From Calonectria ilicicola (lineage: Eukaryota > Ascomycota > Sordariomycetes > Hypocreales > Nectriaceae), in assembly GCA_020809705.1 (NCBI GenBank), contig CP085825.1:4650001-4714000 (forward strand): a DNA stretch of 64,000 nt. Reading direction: 5' to 3'. The notes under the pieces are model-generated. The model was not told the DNA's origin, searched no databases, and worked only from the letters and a program-made list of their open reading frames with translations. Below, in pieces: positions 1 through 11,115 of this stretch; position 1 is the stretch's first letter, and every line of letters begins with the position of its first letter. A program made the translations under genes and the position numbers.

Positions 1-1250
1 GTGTTTTGCACCTCACTCATTAAACCACCCATATTTGTTTTGTCAGAAGGCTCGGGCCGGGTTTGAGACCGTGCCGGGCTGGTCTGTGAGCTGGCCTGGC
101 CGGGCTGGCTAAAGGTAGAATAACCCGAGGACGTAGAATCAGAGGGCGTGTGGTAAGGGTTTTGGATCCCGAATTCGGCGGCGAGGTCGACCGAGCCAGT
201 GTTCTTCCGGGGTTGGAGGAGACTCGTTCGTGGCGGAGGGCGTCTCGTGGTATCGGGTCCAATTGACGGCTTGGACTTGTGGCCAAAAGGTCGAGAACCG
301 GGTGCTGATGGTGTTCGAGGTGGGGGAGGTTCTACAAATGGGTGATATGTGTTTGGGAGTGTCTCAGAGCGACTTATTTGTCCCAAGGGCTTTGGCAGAG
401 GCTCATCATCACTCATGGGAGGCGGTCCAAAACCTCCATAGTCCATTCTCTTAGGCATGCTGGGACTTGGGGGCACAGCGCCAATAGAGCCAAAGCTGGG
501 CGTATTGATATGGAGAGGTGCAGTTGCTGATCGCTTCGGGGCCATAGGATCATGAGGGGCACTCAGAAAATCCATTGACCTGTCGTCAAACGAAGCGCTT
601 CGAGGGGGGAAGGTTGGCGTGGAAGGGTTTCTCATAGTATCGAAAGGCCCAGGAGCGATTTTGTCCATTCGGTTCATTAAGGTCGTGTTGACCGGACTTA
701 CTGAGAGGTTCTCCATGCTGGGCCCGTATCGTCGTTGACTGAAGCTGCTAAAATCCATAGGGCGGGACGAAGGGATTAAATCATCCTCGAGAGAGGGCGA
801 TGAGGTAAAAAAATCATCTGTCCGAGGGGGGGACAAGGTTCGGGATTCACCGATGAGGCTGGTTGGTGTCAACTGACCCTGGCGCAACCAAGGTTCATCT
901 GAGTTCGTGTTAATGATCGTCGGGGTCTGTGCAGTATGGAGTAGCATTACGAATGTCGACTTACTGGCAGCTCTGGTGTCTACAGCAGGGGGTACCCGCC
1001 CGAGCTTCTCGAGTGGTATTGACGCATCGTAAGGTCTGAAGGGTTCGAATTCCTCAGGAGGCGGCGATACTGGCGACAGTACCAGACTGGCCGATGTAAA
1101 GCTACTCCTGATGGTTTCCGGGCGCTTGGGTGTTTCTTCTTCAATCACTTCCTCGCAGATGTGGTCTCCCATGAGGGAGATTTCCACTTGCTGCCCACAT
1201 GAAGAACATTTCACAGTGGGCAGGATCAGCGATTCCCGCGACACGGCCAT
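1..1250 (-). CDS. LIM domain (paxillin-like) protein, N-terminal part, runs off the left edge
   Basis: An open frame runs without a stop from the ATG at 1250 to the window edge, about 416 codons, so the C-terminus is missing. The protein begins MAVSRESLILPTVKCSSCGQ and continues to a Gly-Asp-His-Ile-Cys, giving a small CxxC...HxxC zinc-binding-like knuckle at about residues 15-32. The rest is a long disordered stretch rich in Ser, Pro and Thr (many SP/TP dipeptides, PPPRTP and RRPPPR patches). This N-terminus is what I recall from filamentous-fungal LIM-domain proteins of the paxillin/Pxl1 type, which act at the cytokinetic ring and cell cortex. The LIM fingers would lie left of the window, so that assignment is inference. 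What is seen is one intact frame and a good start (tcacaaaATGGCC). An unrelated low-complexity protein with an N-terminal zinc knuckle remains possible. Confidence 0.6.
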   Translation of the reverse strand, partial: MAVSRESLILPTVKCSSCGQQVEISLMGDHICEEVIEEETPKRPETIRSSFTSASLVLSPVSPPPEEFEPFRPYDASIPLEKLGRVPPAVDTRAASKSTFVMLLHTAQTPTIINTNSDEPWLRQGQLTPTSLIGESRTLSPPRTDDFFTSSPSLEDDLIPSSRPMDFSSFSQRRYGPSMENLSVSPVNTTLMNRMDKIAPGPFDTMRNPSTPTFPPRSASFDDRSMDFLSAPHDPMAPKRSATAPLHINTPSFGSIGAVPPSPSMPKRMDYGGFGPPPMSDDEPLPKPLGQISRSETLPNTYHPFVEPPPPRTPSAPGSRPFGHKSKPSIGPDTTRRPPPRTSLLQPRKNTGSVDLAAEFGIQNPYHTPSDSTSSGYSTFSQPGQASSQTSPARSQTRPEPSDKTNMGGLMSEVQN

Positions 1251-4200
1251 TTTGTGAGATGGACCTCGTATCGCAGGCCCCAGGGGTTGAACAGCGTTAA
1301 TATCCTACGGATACGCGTCTTTTGAAATGCATTGGCCTTTACTGCTTGAAAGCGGCTGCTGCAGCAACACGGCACATGTATGCCGAGTCCTGTAACTTGG
1401 CGTTGGCTGTTGTCTCGGTGAATTGTCTGCGGAGGAGGTGCAACAAGGCGTGGTTTGGTTGGTGATGCTGTCTCATTCATCCCCCGATGACGGTGGGAGT
1501 CGGTTTGTCCCCAAGGCTCCGTGCTGTCCGGCGTCCCTGGGGTTGACGGTTATGTTTGCTCAAGGCGGCTCCAGGAAAAATCGGGCTCGAAGAAGCGCGG
1601 CCAAAGATGGATCGTCGAAAGCGGAGGATGTTGAGTGATCTGCGCGAGATGCAGTGAGGCAATGTAGGTCGCGTATTATCGGAGTAAGTTGCGAGAGAAT
1701 CGTTTGGCTATTACTTGGCTGAGGCCGGGATGGGATGAAAGATTAAAGAGGAAAAAAACCCTTCCAACGCGGACAGGCCAGATTAGACGAGACGAGATTT
1801 GGCACAAAACCCATACAGCATAAACAATTCCCAAACACACAATGACAGAGAGAGGTTCCGGATCATGGGCTCACAGCTAGAGGAAGCGCCGGCTGGACAT
1901 GGAGCTGTCTCGAAGTGTGGAGGGCGGCGTCCCTGGGCGCTGGGTGGGTTCAGTGCTAAGGGGGACCCATGCCTCATCCCAGACTAACCCTAGCTCCCTA
2001 GCGCTGCTGGTTTCTTTACAAACGGTTTAACCCCCTGGCACCCTGGCCAGCGACTGCAACGAGACGGCTGGCTGCTCGTGGACTGCGGTGGATGCGGTGT
2101 GATCCAGCCGTCGTGGGTTGGGTGTGGTTTTTCGCAACTGTGTCGTTCTGCTGGATTGATAGCTTGGCTGAGCATCAGACCAGCAAGAGTTCATGGCGCT
2201 GTAGAGCTCAACGAAAAAAGATGTCATTTCCTTCGAGAAGAAGAAGAAAAAAAATGAGGCGATTTTCTTGGTCCAATATCCGCATTTACCACGCGGCTGC
2301 TAACGAAATTCTGAGACCCAATGGAGACTGCAATTCAATTCTCAATCTTCTGGTAATCTTCAGGGCGGGTGGTGGCGGCCCGGGCTCTGGGGCACAGAGA
2401 CATTGCGTGGGAACCTATAAAGGAGGAGGAAACAATGAATAGCCTCGGGTTCTAGAAGCAATGCGCCTACTGTGCAGGGAATGCGGCTGTTTGTTTTGCC
2501 TCTTGGGTTGACAGTTCGCCTCACGTAGCATCATCCCACTCAAAGTGTCGGCCAAAACGGCCCTGCCCTTGTGTTTCTGTTGGTGGCCGAGCAAATGAAG
2601 CCATAAGGAGCCTGCCAATGGGGCCTGACAATGCAACTGAAGGTGTCGTTGCGTCCCAGGCAAAACCTTACTAGGCACAGAATGGGGACCGCATTATCAT
2701 TAGTGCTCTAGGCTTGGCCCAATGCTCGGTCGGCGCCTTTGGATGTCATGTCATGGGACTTCATAGCATGCACATGCACAACAACGGCCGCCACCAGCCT
2801 CAGATAACCAACGCTTTCGTTATCGGCCAAGCTGGACTATGATTTCTCCCCACACACACTCGAGGTGCAGAAACGGCGGTCCAGCGCTTTCAGTGGTTAG
2901 AACATCTGCTTTGCCTCATCAAAACCTCTTTATCAGCGCAGTCAGCACGCATCAACGCAGATTGCACAACCGCCACATTGCTCAGAATCGATCAATCATA
3001 CGACGGGAAAAGCATCAGTACGACAGCAAATCAGCATCAAGTCGCAAGGTTGCGGCTTTGCGGTCCAGTCTGCATCATCGGGTGTGCCTTGCATTGTTGT
3101 GCAAGGGCCCCCGATGGTTAATGGCTGCATCCACCACGGAACCAGGGCACGCTCGACCCCTCAAGGGACCCTTTCCAACAGCTAAGCCCAACTGGGACTG
3201 GCCTCGCCCAAAGGGGAGCTGCTTCATCAAACGTCCCATAATTGCCTCTGCTGCTGGTGCGAATGCGTGGGGAACGACCTGTCAATTTGTCGGCTTCAAT
3301 TGCGGCGCAAATGACTTTATACGGGCGAGCCACCCTCGTCAACAAGGGACAGGCTAGGTGAAAAGTACAAGCCCAATTCGCCCAGAAGCTAGCCTTGTTG
3401 ACCAAGACTTCACCAATAGCGGCAATACAACCCTGTGGTAACCATGCCGTCTCCTTGCCTGCCCGCCATTTCTTCACCTCCCCCTCGTCGGGTCCACCAC
3501 CAAATCTGGCCAAGCATCGTCGCTTGGGTATGGAGATGGCTGAGGAGAAGCATCTATCAACCTCGCATGTGCAGTAGTCGTCACTCTATTATCCCGCCAT
3601 GCGCCGCGGCATGCTCCAGTGATCGGCGAGCAGGAGTGATTGGATGATAAGTAGCATTGTTGTTAGCTTCTTGCATGCGCGACTCTTACCCCTTCCCATC
3701 GCGATTTGAGCTGCCCTTTTTAGCATTGTCCGATGGTAAATGTGGCTGATCTTCATATCTCGTTTGAACTTAAGGTGCAGGACAGCACTTTTGCCCCCTT
3801 CGCGATGCTCATGCAATGCGGGTGATGCGACGAGGGTATTGAACTGGGCTCATCTTCTTCCTAATGCGACTCATTGTCCGTGAAGGCTAACGATGCTATT
3901 AACCTTGGGGGCCACTTGCAGGCTGACTCGAAACTGTCACTCGATGTCTTCCGGCTGGTCAATTATCCGACGTTGAGTCCTGTTCCCCAGTTTTCTCCTT
4001 CCCAAGAGGCTCCGCCTGTCTCAGGGACCATCTGGAGTCTTGTGCTGCTGCAGTCAATTAATATAGTGTGTATTTAAAAATGGAGGCTGGGAATCCAAGA
4101 TTGCGGCTAATATGACCACACCAAAAATCGGCAAGTCAAGTCTAGAAGACGCCACTGATAGGGAGTGCCAATCTCCTCCATGCCCGCGATTTGGAGCCCA

Positions 4201-7200
4201 TCAGGATTGATCACGACTCGCAACCATTTTCTATTAGGCCCATCGCATTGACGGAGTACTTTGGCTTTGGCTTCGGCCCCGTTGCTATCCGATGCTCAAA
4301 GGAAGACGGCGCAGTCTCTAGCCAGGGGCTAAATGGCTTTGAAGCGACGTCACGAAACCTCGCGTACAGCCCCTCCTCCTAAGTTCTTCGCACCCTAGTT
4401 TCCGCGGGAACGAAGGAAGGTCAGAACCAAAATCCCCCGAGGCTAAGAATTGGATGTAATTTCTTAGGCGAGGGGTAGATGCGGCAAAGCACCTTTGCCC
4501 CAGACATGAATGAAAGAAAGAAAGAAAAAAAAGGAAAGAAAATAGAGCAATGCGAAACACTTAACATCGCAGTTACAGTCACGCTACCACATCACCAACA
4601 GGCTTGGGACCCGATCTTCTCCGATCCGTTAGTCCCAGTATCCCCATCGCTTGCCATCTCATGCAATTGATAACGCGATGAGTTCGAGCTTAGCGTGGGG
4701 TGCTAGCATCATATTTTCGAAGCAGCTCGCTCACGTCATTGGGTGACTAGCCCAAAATGCAACAGCCCCAATTCAGGACAGGGCCGATCAAAACCTCTCT
4801 AGTTTGGCATGACCGGTTTTGTATGTATGATCGCCGATCGGTTATCTAACGATTCCTGAAGTGCGCGGGGGGAGAACGGACACAAATTTCTCAGGCATCA
4901 CGAGCCACGTGTGACTAGCGATTGGGGTCAGCTGGTAGCACGTGGATGGTGTTGGAGGTGTCCAGTTTCAACTAGTGTTTTCGTGTAGGATTGAGTTGCT
5001 GTGCTTCATGACGCAATGATTGTAACTTCATGTCACCTCGGGGTTCGATAAGGGGAACCCTCTACAAGGGAGCCATGGCAATGTTTCGCCCACCTCAGAC
5101 GAAACACAATTGGCACACTATTATCAAACTTCTCGACTGAGAGAGAAGTAACCACTGCCGATCAGCAAATGTGTTTCACATGGTTCTTGAGGCGAACAGG
5201 GAAGGGGTTAGAAACTCTATCGTGATAGCTGGGGCGAAACCCGTCGGCAGTTGAGAAACGTAAACACCATCAACTATTTGATGGGTCTACCTATGCTTTG
5301 ACTTATGGGCAAGGAACCCGGAGAAAAACTTGCCGATTTTCCGACCGGTGTCGGTCTGCGGTGGAGTGATCGGAGGCGGGAATTTCTACAAAGCACTCGA
5401 ATGAGGCATGGGATGAGCCGTAGAAAGGCGGTGTCTTTCGTCTCCAGCGACTCCCTGAGGCATGTTTAAACGCAACCTCTACGATCCTTGTAGGTTTGCT
5501 ACATGGGAGGGTGCATGTGCCGCCAAGCGTTTCTGCAGCCGCCCGTGCCGTTGAGGCAATTCCGCCTGGGTGGTCGCAGAGTTTCAAGGAGAGAGGAGAG
5601 AAAGATGTGACGGTACAGAAACAAAACCTCCTTCAAGGGATGCATGTTCTTCGCCAGGTGATGAGTTGCCAAACAGTTTAGTTTCAGCAATTTGAGAGTC
5701 GCTCGCCAGGGCCAAACATCAGGAACAGTGGCCCTGCACTGACCATTACCGAGGGGCCGTACCCCGCCATGGAATTTCGCCAACGCGCTGAACAACAGTG
5801 AGGAAGCTAAGAATGCGGTACACCAAAAGAGGCTAAAGGCGAAAGGATGGACATGAGCAGGAGCATGTGAGAGGTGCGCAATTCGCTCATCCTTGGAAAA
5901 CGCTGTTCGCTAGTTCATCAACCGTGGTGAGGCTGAGATGCCCATAGTGAGGGTTTTTAAGAACATGTCAGATTCATGCTCAGATCCGCCAACGGGAGGA
6001 GGCCACCATGGTTAAAATTCCCAGCCATGGAGCGGCTCTGCCCGCAAGACAGCATATAGATGCACAAGACCTCCTGCCCATCCAGGTGCTGATTCGGCCC
6101 TGAAACCTGGCGTCTTGCGTGCTGTAGAGGGCGCCGAGCGGACTTTTCCCGGCCGACGACCGGCGGTCTCAACAAGAACGCCAATCAAGCCTCTAGCGCA
6201 TCATCCTTCAATCGGCCTCATGTTCTTATTGGCGGCGCACGGGGCCAGCAACGCCTAGCTTGCATCTTTTTCTTGACACAGGCTTGACTGACATGTGGAC
6301 GATGTTAGGGGTGCAGGGGGGCTCAGGCCACTGGTTCGGCCAACCATGATGGGAAATGCCGGCATCCAACCGGACGGCATTCGGAACCAGATGATTGACA
6401 TGGGATTGGCAGAAAATAAGTCGGGTCCTTTGTTGTGAGAGGCCAGATGTTCCTGTTCCATGACGGTAATCATGAGTTGACGGTGGAGACAGTAACCAGA
6501 CTGCACGACCCTGATTGCCTGTTTAGTCAGTTATTAGCGTTCAGGATTCGCTGCATTACGGTAATGTTAAGAGCCTTCGCCCGAGTGCATATATTATGCT
6601 TTACCTTTCCTGTAGTAGTGTCTGATGATAACGGCACCAATTTCGGGAAGACGCCTGATCCTTTTCCAGGTTCTCGGTTGCAAATGGAGGTCCTACGGGA
6701 AGTGGACTGCGGGCGATCACGAAGCATGCAGTGGTATACTGAACATTGTTCATAAACGAAAACCCAGCGTATACGACTGGTTCACAAGCAATTCTATCAA
6801 AAGAGGAAAAAAAGACTTGATCAATGCTTTATAATGGCCATTGTAATTGTGGAATGGAATGTGTAGCACAAGCTTTACCTGTCTCCCGTAAGCGCATGTG
6901 AATGCTAGGTGTGTGTGCCATTGGATCTCACGCGTGTACATAGATTGACAGAGCGATCTCGCTGGGCGAACTCAAAGAAGGGCCTCAAACCACACCGACA
7001 GGAATGCCGAGATACTCTCGCTTTGTTGCGTAATAATATTGATGCTTGCAAGTGCAGTCGACCTGTAATAACACTCGTACGGCCTCCGTCGACCTCCGCA
7101 GGTTCCGAATCAGCCCACGGAAACTGCCCTTGGCCCACAGCAAATTGATCGCTGTATCCCAGCTCAACCAGGGGCACGTCAGCGCCCCAACGGCCCTAAG

Positions 7201-7602
7201 ATGTGCGTGTATCGATGCACCAGCCTAAGTAAGTTACCGCTAGATTATCGCAACTCCGCTGGTGCCGCGTCCACACCGCCCACAATTCGACGTGGCAACA
7301 CCCACTCGTGCTATCTCTGGATTCATATTTGAACCCCATCGCATCCTCTCACTTCCCGCGCTTCCTTTTTCTCGCTTTCATCCACCACAATTTGGACAAA
7401 CTACTTCAACTCACAGCTCACAGATTCAATCTACTTCACCCCTTTTCAACCAACCCTTCACACTCAAATCAATTCTTGATTCCCTACCCCACTACCCCGC
7501 CAAACACCACAAACACCCCACCAAACCTATCTTATCAGAACGATCGAGGTCTTGATCCTCGATCATAACAGTCGTCAAGACGTTTTCCAACCTCCTCAAC
7601 TC
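1251..7602. other. 6.3-kb stretch without a recognisable gene between the LIM gene and INO1
   Basis: No reading frame here has the look of a protein. The longest frames (2839-3357 on + and 3118-3513 on -) overlap each other, lack family resemblance and show no splice context. The part next to 1250 should hold the leader and promoter of the minus-strand LIM gene. The part from about 7260 to 7602 is CT-rich and is probably INO1 promoter and leader. I saw no tRNA, 5S rRNA or snRNA signature. A long non-coding transcript or a large regulatory region is possible, but the sequence does not show one. Confidence 0.6.
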
Positions 7603-7701
7603 GTATGTAGCCATTAATGGTGTCGCTCGCTACCTCAAGCGTCAACGCACCAAAATCTACCAAAAAAAAAAAAAAAAACTGCCATGCTAACCCCCTCGCA
7701 G
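7603..7701 (+). other. Predicted 5'-UTR intron of INO1
   Basis: A donor GTATGT at 7603, a branch-like TGCTAAC at 7685-7691 and an acceptor CAG ending at 7701 define a 99-nt intron in the leader, 145 nt before the INO1 start codon. It contains an uninterrupted run of about 16 A just upstream of the branch site. The signals match those of the coding introns in this window. Whether it is spliced cannot be shown without transcripts. Confidence 0.5.
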
Positions 7702-7846
7702 GACTCACCACCCGTTCGCCGGAGCCCGCTGCGCAGCCGCCGACGGAGGCTCAGCGGACTCGACCTTTGAACAGTAAAGGTCGACACTCAATTCAGAACC
7801 CGTAAACTCCAATCAATCAGCTTCCACGCGACGCCAATCGTCAATC

Positions 7847-9523
7847 ATGGCTCCTCACGCGGAAGTCGGTACGGGCTCCTCGAACGGGGCGGTTCATTTC
7901 AACGGAGGCTCCTCTGCTCCCCAGGACCTCTTCACGGTCAACTCTCCCAACGTCACCTACACTGACGCGGAGATTCGATCCAAGTACACCTATCGAACCA
8001 CCAAAGTCGAAACCACCGCCGACGGCAAGTATGTCGCCACCCCCCAGGAGACTCTCTACGACTTCAAGGTCGACCGCAAGGTCCCCAAAGTCGGTATGAT
8101 GTTGGTCGGCTGGGGTGGTAACAACGGCACTACTGTTACCGCCGGTATCCTCGCCAATCGCCGTAAACTCGCTTGGGAGACCAAGGAAGGTCCCCGCGAG
8201 TCCAACTACTACGGCTCTGTTGTCATGGGCTCAACCCTCAAGCTCGGTACTGACGCTAAGACGCAACGAGAGGTCAACATCCCCTTCCACAACATCTTGC
8301 CCATGGTTCACCCCAATGACCTCGTCATTGGTGGATGGGACATTAGCAAGATGAACCTGGCCCAGGCCATGGACCGTGCTCAGGTCCTCGAGCCTACCCT
8401 CAAGGCCCAGGTCAAGAAGGAGATGACCGAGATGGTTCCCCTTCCCTCAGTCTACTACCCAGACTTCATTGCTGCCAACCAGGAGGATCGCGCCGACAAC
8501 GTCCTCAAGGGAACCAAGGCCTGCATGGCTCATGTTGAAGAGATCCGCAAGAATGTTCGTGACTTCAAGGCCAAGAACGGCCTTGACAAGGTCATTGTCA
8601 TGTGGACCGCCAACACTGAGCGATACGCCGAGCTCATTGAGGGTGTCAACGACACTGCTGACAACTTGCTCAAGTCAATTGAGCAGGGACACGAGGAGGT
8701 TTCCCCCTCTACCGTCTTTGCTGTCGCTTGTATCCTTGAGAAGACCCCCTTCATCAACGGCTCCCCTCAGAACACCTTTGTCCCTGGTGCCGTTGAGCTT
8801 GCCGAGCGCCACAACGCCTTCATTGGCGGCGACGATTTCAAGTCCGGCCAGACCAAGATGAAGTCTGCCCTCGTTGATTTCCTCATCAACGCTGGTATCA
8901 AGTTGACCTCCATTGCCAGCTACAACCACCTTGGCAACAACGATGGCAAGAACTTGAGCTCCCAGAAGCAGTTCCGCTCCAAGGAGATTTCCAAGTCCAA
9001 CGTTGTTGATGATATGGTTGAGGCCAACAATGTCCTCTACAAGGACGGCGAGCACCCCGACCACTGTGTCGTCATCAAGTACATGCCTGCTGTTGCTGAC
9101 AACAAGCGTGCTCTTGACGAGTACTACGCCGAGATTTTCATGGGTGGCCATCAGACCATCTCGTAAGCAATTCGTCTTTCACCTTTCAAAAACTTGTCAC
9201 TAACCAGAAATAGTTTGTTCAACATCTGCGAGGACTCCCTTCTAGCCTCCCCCTTGATCATTGATTTGGTCATCATTGCCGAAATGATGTCCCGTATCCA
9301 GTGGAAGGCTGCTTCCACTGACGGTTCCGTCACTGCCGAGTACAAGAACTTCCACAGCGTTCTCAGCGTCCTCAGCTACATGCTCAAGGCTCCCTTGACT
9401 CCTCCAGGAACTCCTGTTGTCAATGCCTTGGCTAAGCAGCGTGCTGCATTGACCAACATCTTCCGCGCTTGCGTTGGTCTTGAGCCTGAGTCTGACATGA
9501 CCCTTGAGCACAAGCTCTTCTAA
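7847..9523 (+). CDS. INO1: Inositol-3-phosphate synthase (myo-inositol-1-phosphate synthase)
   Basis: Exons 7847-9162 and 9214-9523 encode 541 residues. The 51-nt intron has a GTAAGC donor, CACTAAC branch and TAG acceptor and restores the frame as [12 protein letters not shown]. The enzyme converts glucose-6-phosphate to 1L-myo-inositol-3-phosphate with bound NAD+, the committed step of inositol and phosphatidylinositol synthesis in the cytosol. The NAD-binding motif GWGGNNGTT is at residues 88-96. Also visible are the conserved stretches [38 protein letters not shown] and [10 protein letters not shown]. Length and the C-terminal HKLF fit the fungal family. Codon use is strongly C-ending, as in highly expressed fungal genes. 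The gene has a CT-rich leader with a probable intron, and its 3' end faces the nucleoside-hydrolase-like gene with 318 bp between stops. Confidence 0.97.
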
Positions 9524-9841
9524 GCAATAGCACCCTTCGTACATGGTGTTATTTTGTTCGATTTGCTTTAGATGGAGTTTATGGTTGAGAGGACGGAACT
9601 GAAAACATGGAAAAGTGACAAAAAAATCGTAAAACAAAATTGAAAAAAGGGAAGAGGAGACAAGTCTACACATAGTCATAGGATCCAAAATTGAATATGC
9701 CATTTCTCTTCAAAAAAACTGACGCTATGTGACTTTATTCCTATTCTAATTGTTTCATGATAATGAATTCCACGTAAATATCTTGGATCTTGGTCAGGTT
9801 GGCCACCTTTCCAACACCTGCAACCAACGCTCACTCTCCAC
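9524..9841. other. Convergent 3' flanks of INO1 and the nucleoside-hydrolase-like gene
   Basis: This 318-bp spacer separates two stop codons facing each other. It is A-rich on the + strand around 9600-9720 and should hold both 3'-UTRs and poly(A) sites. I see no gene in it. Confidence 0.6.
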
Positions 9842-11036
9842 TCATAGGTCAGCACAAGTGGGTGGATACTGAACAGCCTGCTTGATCTGCTTCTTCAACA
9901 TGTCGCCATCGACTGTGACGACCATGGTGACCTTTTGCAAATTCTGAGCCTTTGGCTTATACTCCTCGCTATACGCGTGAATATTGCCCCAGCTAGGTGA
10001 CGCAAAGCTAGTGTCCACGTCCACATAGAACTCGACTGAGTCGGTAACAATGTCAGGATACAACGCCACAGCTGCAGCGGTCTCGTCCCAATACGGAAAC
10101 TCGAGGCCTATTGGTGGAGGGTTAGATATGTGTTTCAAGCCAAGACCAGACAAATATCAACGTACCGTAGCGCTCATATACAATAGTTGTGTAGGGGTTC
10201 TTGACCTCGTAAATCTCCTTAAAATCTGACTCTGTAGGGAACACTTGATTTGCTGCGTTGCCGACAATGGTGATGTTTGGGAATGGTGCTGTCAGCGCCA
10301 TCTTGCTTCCCTCGGGGTCCATCTTTAGGTTGATATCATTATACAGATTAGTCATGAGCGAGCCTTGTGTTGCTTGCTTAATGTTTCCGTCAATGTAGCC
10401 TCCCATCAACACCAACTTCTTGGTGTTCTTGGCGAAGCTAGAATCCAGGCGTTGAGCCAACCCGAGGTTGGTCAAAGCTCCTGCACTCAGGATAGTCACT
10501 TCGCCCGGGTACTTGCGTACTGTTTGAACCAGAAACTCAGCAGCAGACACATCCTTGACATAAGAAGTGTTGGGGAACCCTTCGGGGAAGCCGGCCCTGG
10601 ATATTCTATATGGGTCGCCACTTGTGGGATCATTGCCCTCTGCTTCATATGTCAAGTTTTCAGGAGCAAACGCCCCTTTCCATGGCAACTCTCCGTATAT
10701 ACGCTGCCATGTTGCAAACACTTCTGGGGTGTTGAGGATAGGGTAGTCAGAGCCCTTGTAAACCGGGATACACGACGAGAGATTGCCAATTTCCAAAGTG
10801 CTGACAGCATGGAGAGCAGAGGTGTGTGCCCATGTGTCACCAGTGTCTCCAACAATTCCCAAGATATCCCAACCAGCTTGCAGAGCTTGGAGAAATGGAA
10901 TAAAACCTGCAGTCTTCCAGTCGTTGTCGATAATGATCTTCGGCTTTGTGCTGTTCCTCCTTGTTAGCTCAGGTGACGGTAGAGCAAACGCAGAGTGGCT
11001 GAGCAGCGCAACAACTGAGACAATGGAAGCCTTCAT
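9842..11036 (-). CDS. Secreted nucleoside-hydrolase-like protein (inosine/uridine-preferring family)
   Basis: Exons (minus strand) 11036-10166 and 10107-9842 encode 378 residues. The 58-nt intron has GTACGT, TCTAAC and a TAG acceptor. The start chosen begins MKASIVSVVALLSHSAFALP, a clear signal peptide; frame upstream of it has no ATG. Five N-glycosylation sequons (NST, NLS, NLT, NTS, NIT) agree with secretion. Family marks are the N-terminal IIIDNDW, the central LSAGALTNLGLAQRLD and a C-terminal YWDETAAAVALYPDIV. In classical nucleoside hydrolases the N-terminal motif is DTDPGxDD. Here it is DNDWKTAG, so two aspartates usually involved in Ca2+/ribose binding are absent, as in a group of fungal secreted relatives I recall. 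Substrate and activity are therefore uncertain. A TATA-like element lies about 75 bp upstream, and a 16-residue upstream frame ends across the start codon. Confidence 0.88.
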
Positions 11037-11083
11037 TGTGACTGTGTTGGAAGTTGAAGCCAAGATTGATGTGTCACGTTCAT
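11033..11083 (-). promoter_or_regulatory. Possible uORF whose stop overlaps the nucleoside-hydrolase-like start (ATGA)
   Basis: An ATG at 11083 opens a 16-codon frame whose TGA (11035-11033) overlaps the main ATG (11036-11034) in the sequence ATGA. Such an arrangement permits termination-reinitiation. It matters only if transcription starts upstream of 11083, which is doubtful because the TATA-like element is at 11108-11115. Confidence 0.3.
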
Positions 11084-11107
11084 GCAAGATCTACGGCCTC
11101 ACTTTGG

Positions 11108-11115
11108 TTTAAATA
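11108..11115 (-). promoter_or_regulatory. TATA-like element of the nucleoside-hydrolase-like gene
   Basis: Minus-strand TATTTAAA, about 75 bp upstream of the start codon at 11036. The spacing suits a core promoter. It is the best match in the upstream 150 bp but is only a sequence match. Confidence 0.4.

Noticed and set aside
2880..2960. tRNA-like stretch (CAGTGGTTAGAACATCTGC)
   Set aside because: It resembles a D-arm, but there is no T-arm GGTTCRANYCC or matching acceptor stem downstream.
2839..3513. Overlapping open frames of 172 codons (+) and 131 codons (-) in the long interval upstream of INO1
   Set aside because: They overlap on opposite strands, have no family resemblance, no splice context and no compositional pattern of a protein. 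They are likely chance frames.
6891..6904. CATGTGAATG, close to the yeast UAS-INO element CATGTGAAAT
   Set aside because: It is about 950 bp upstream of INO1, imperfect, and single. E-box-like sequences of this length are expected by chance.
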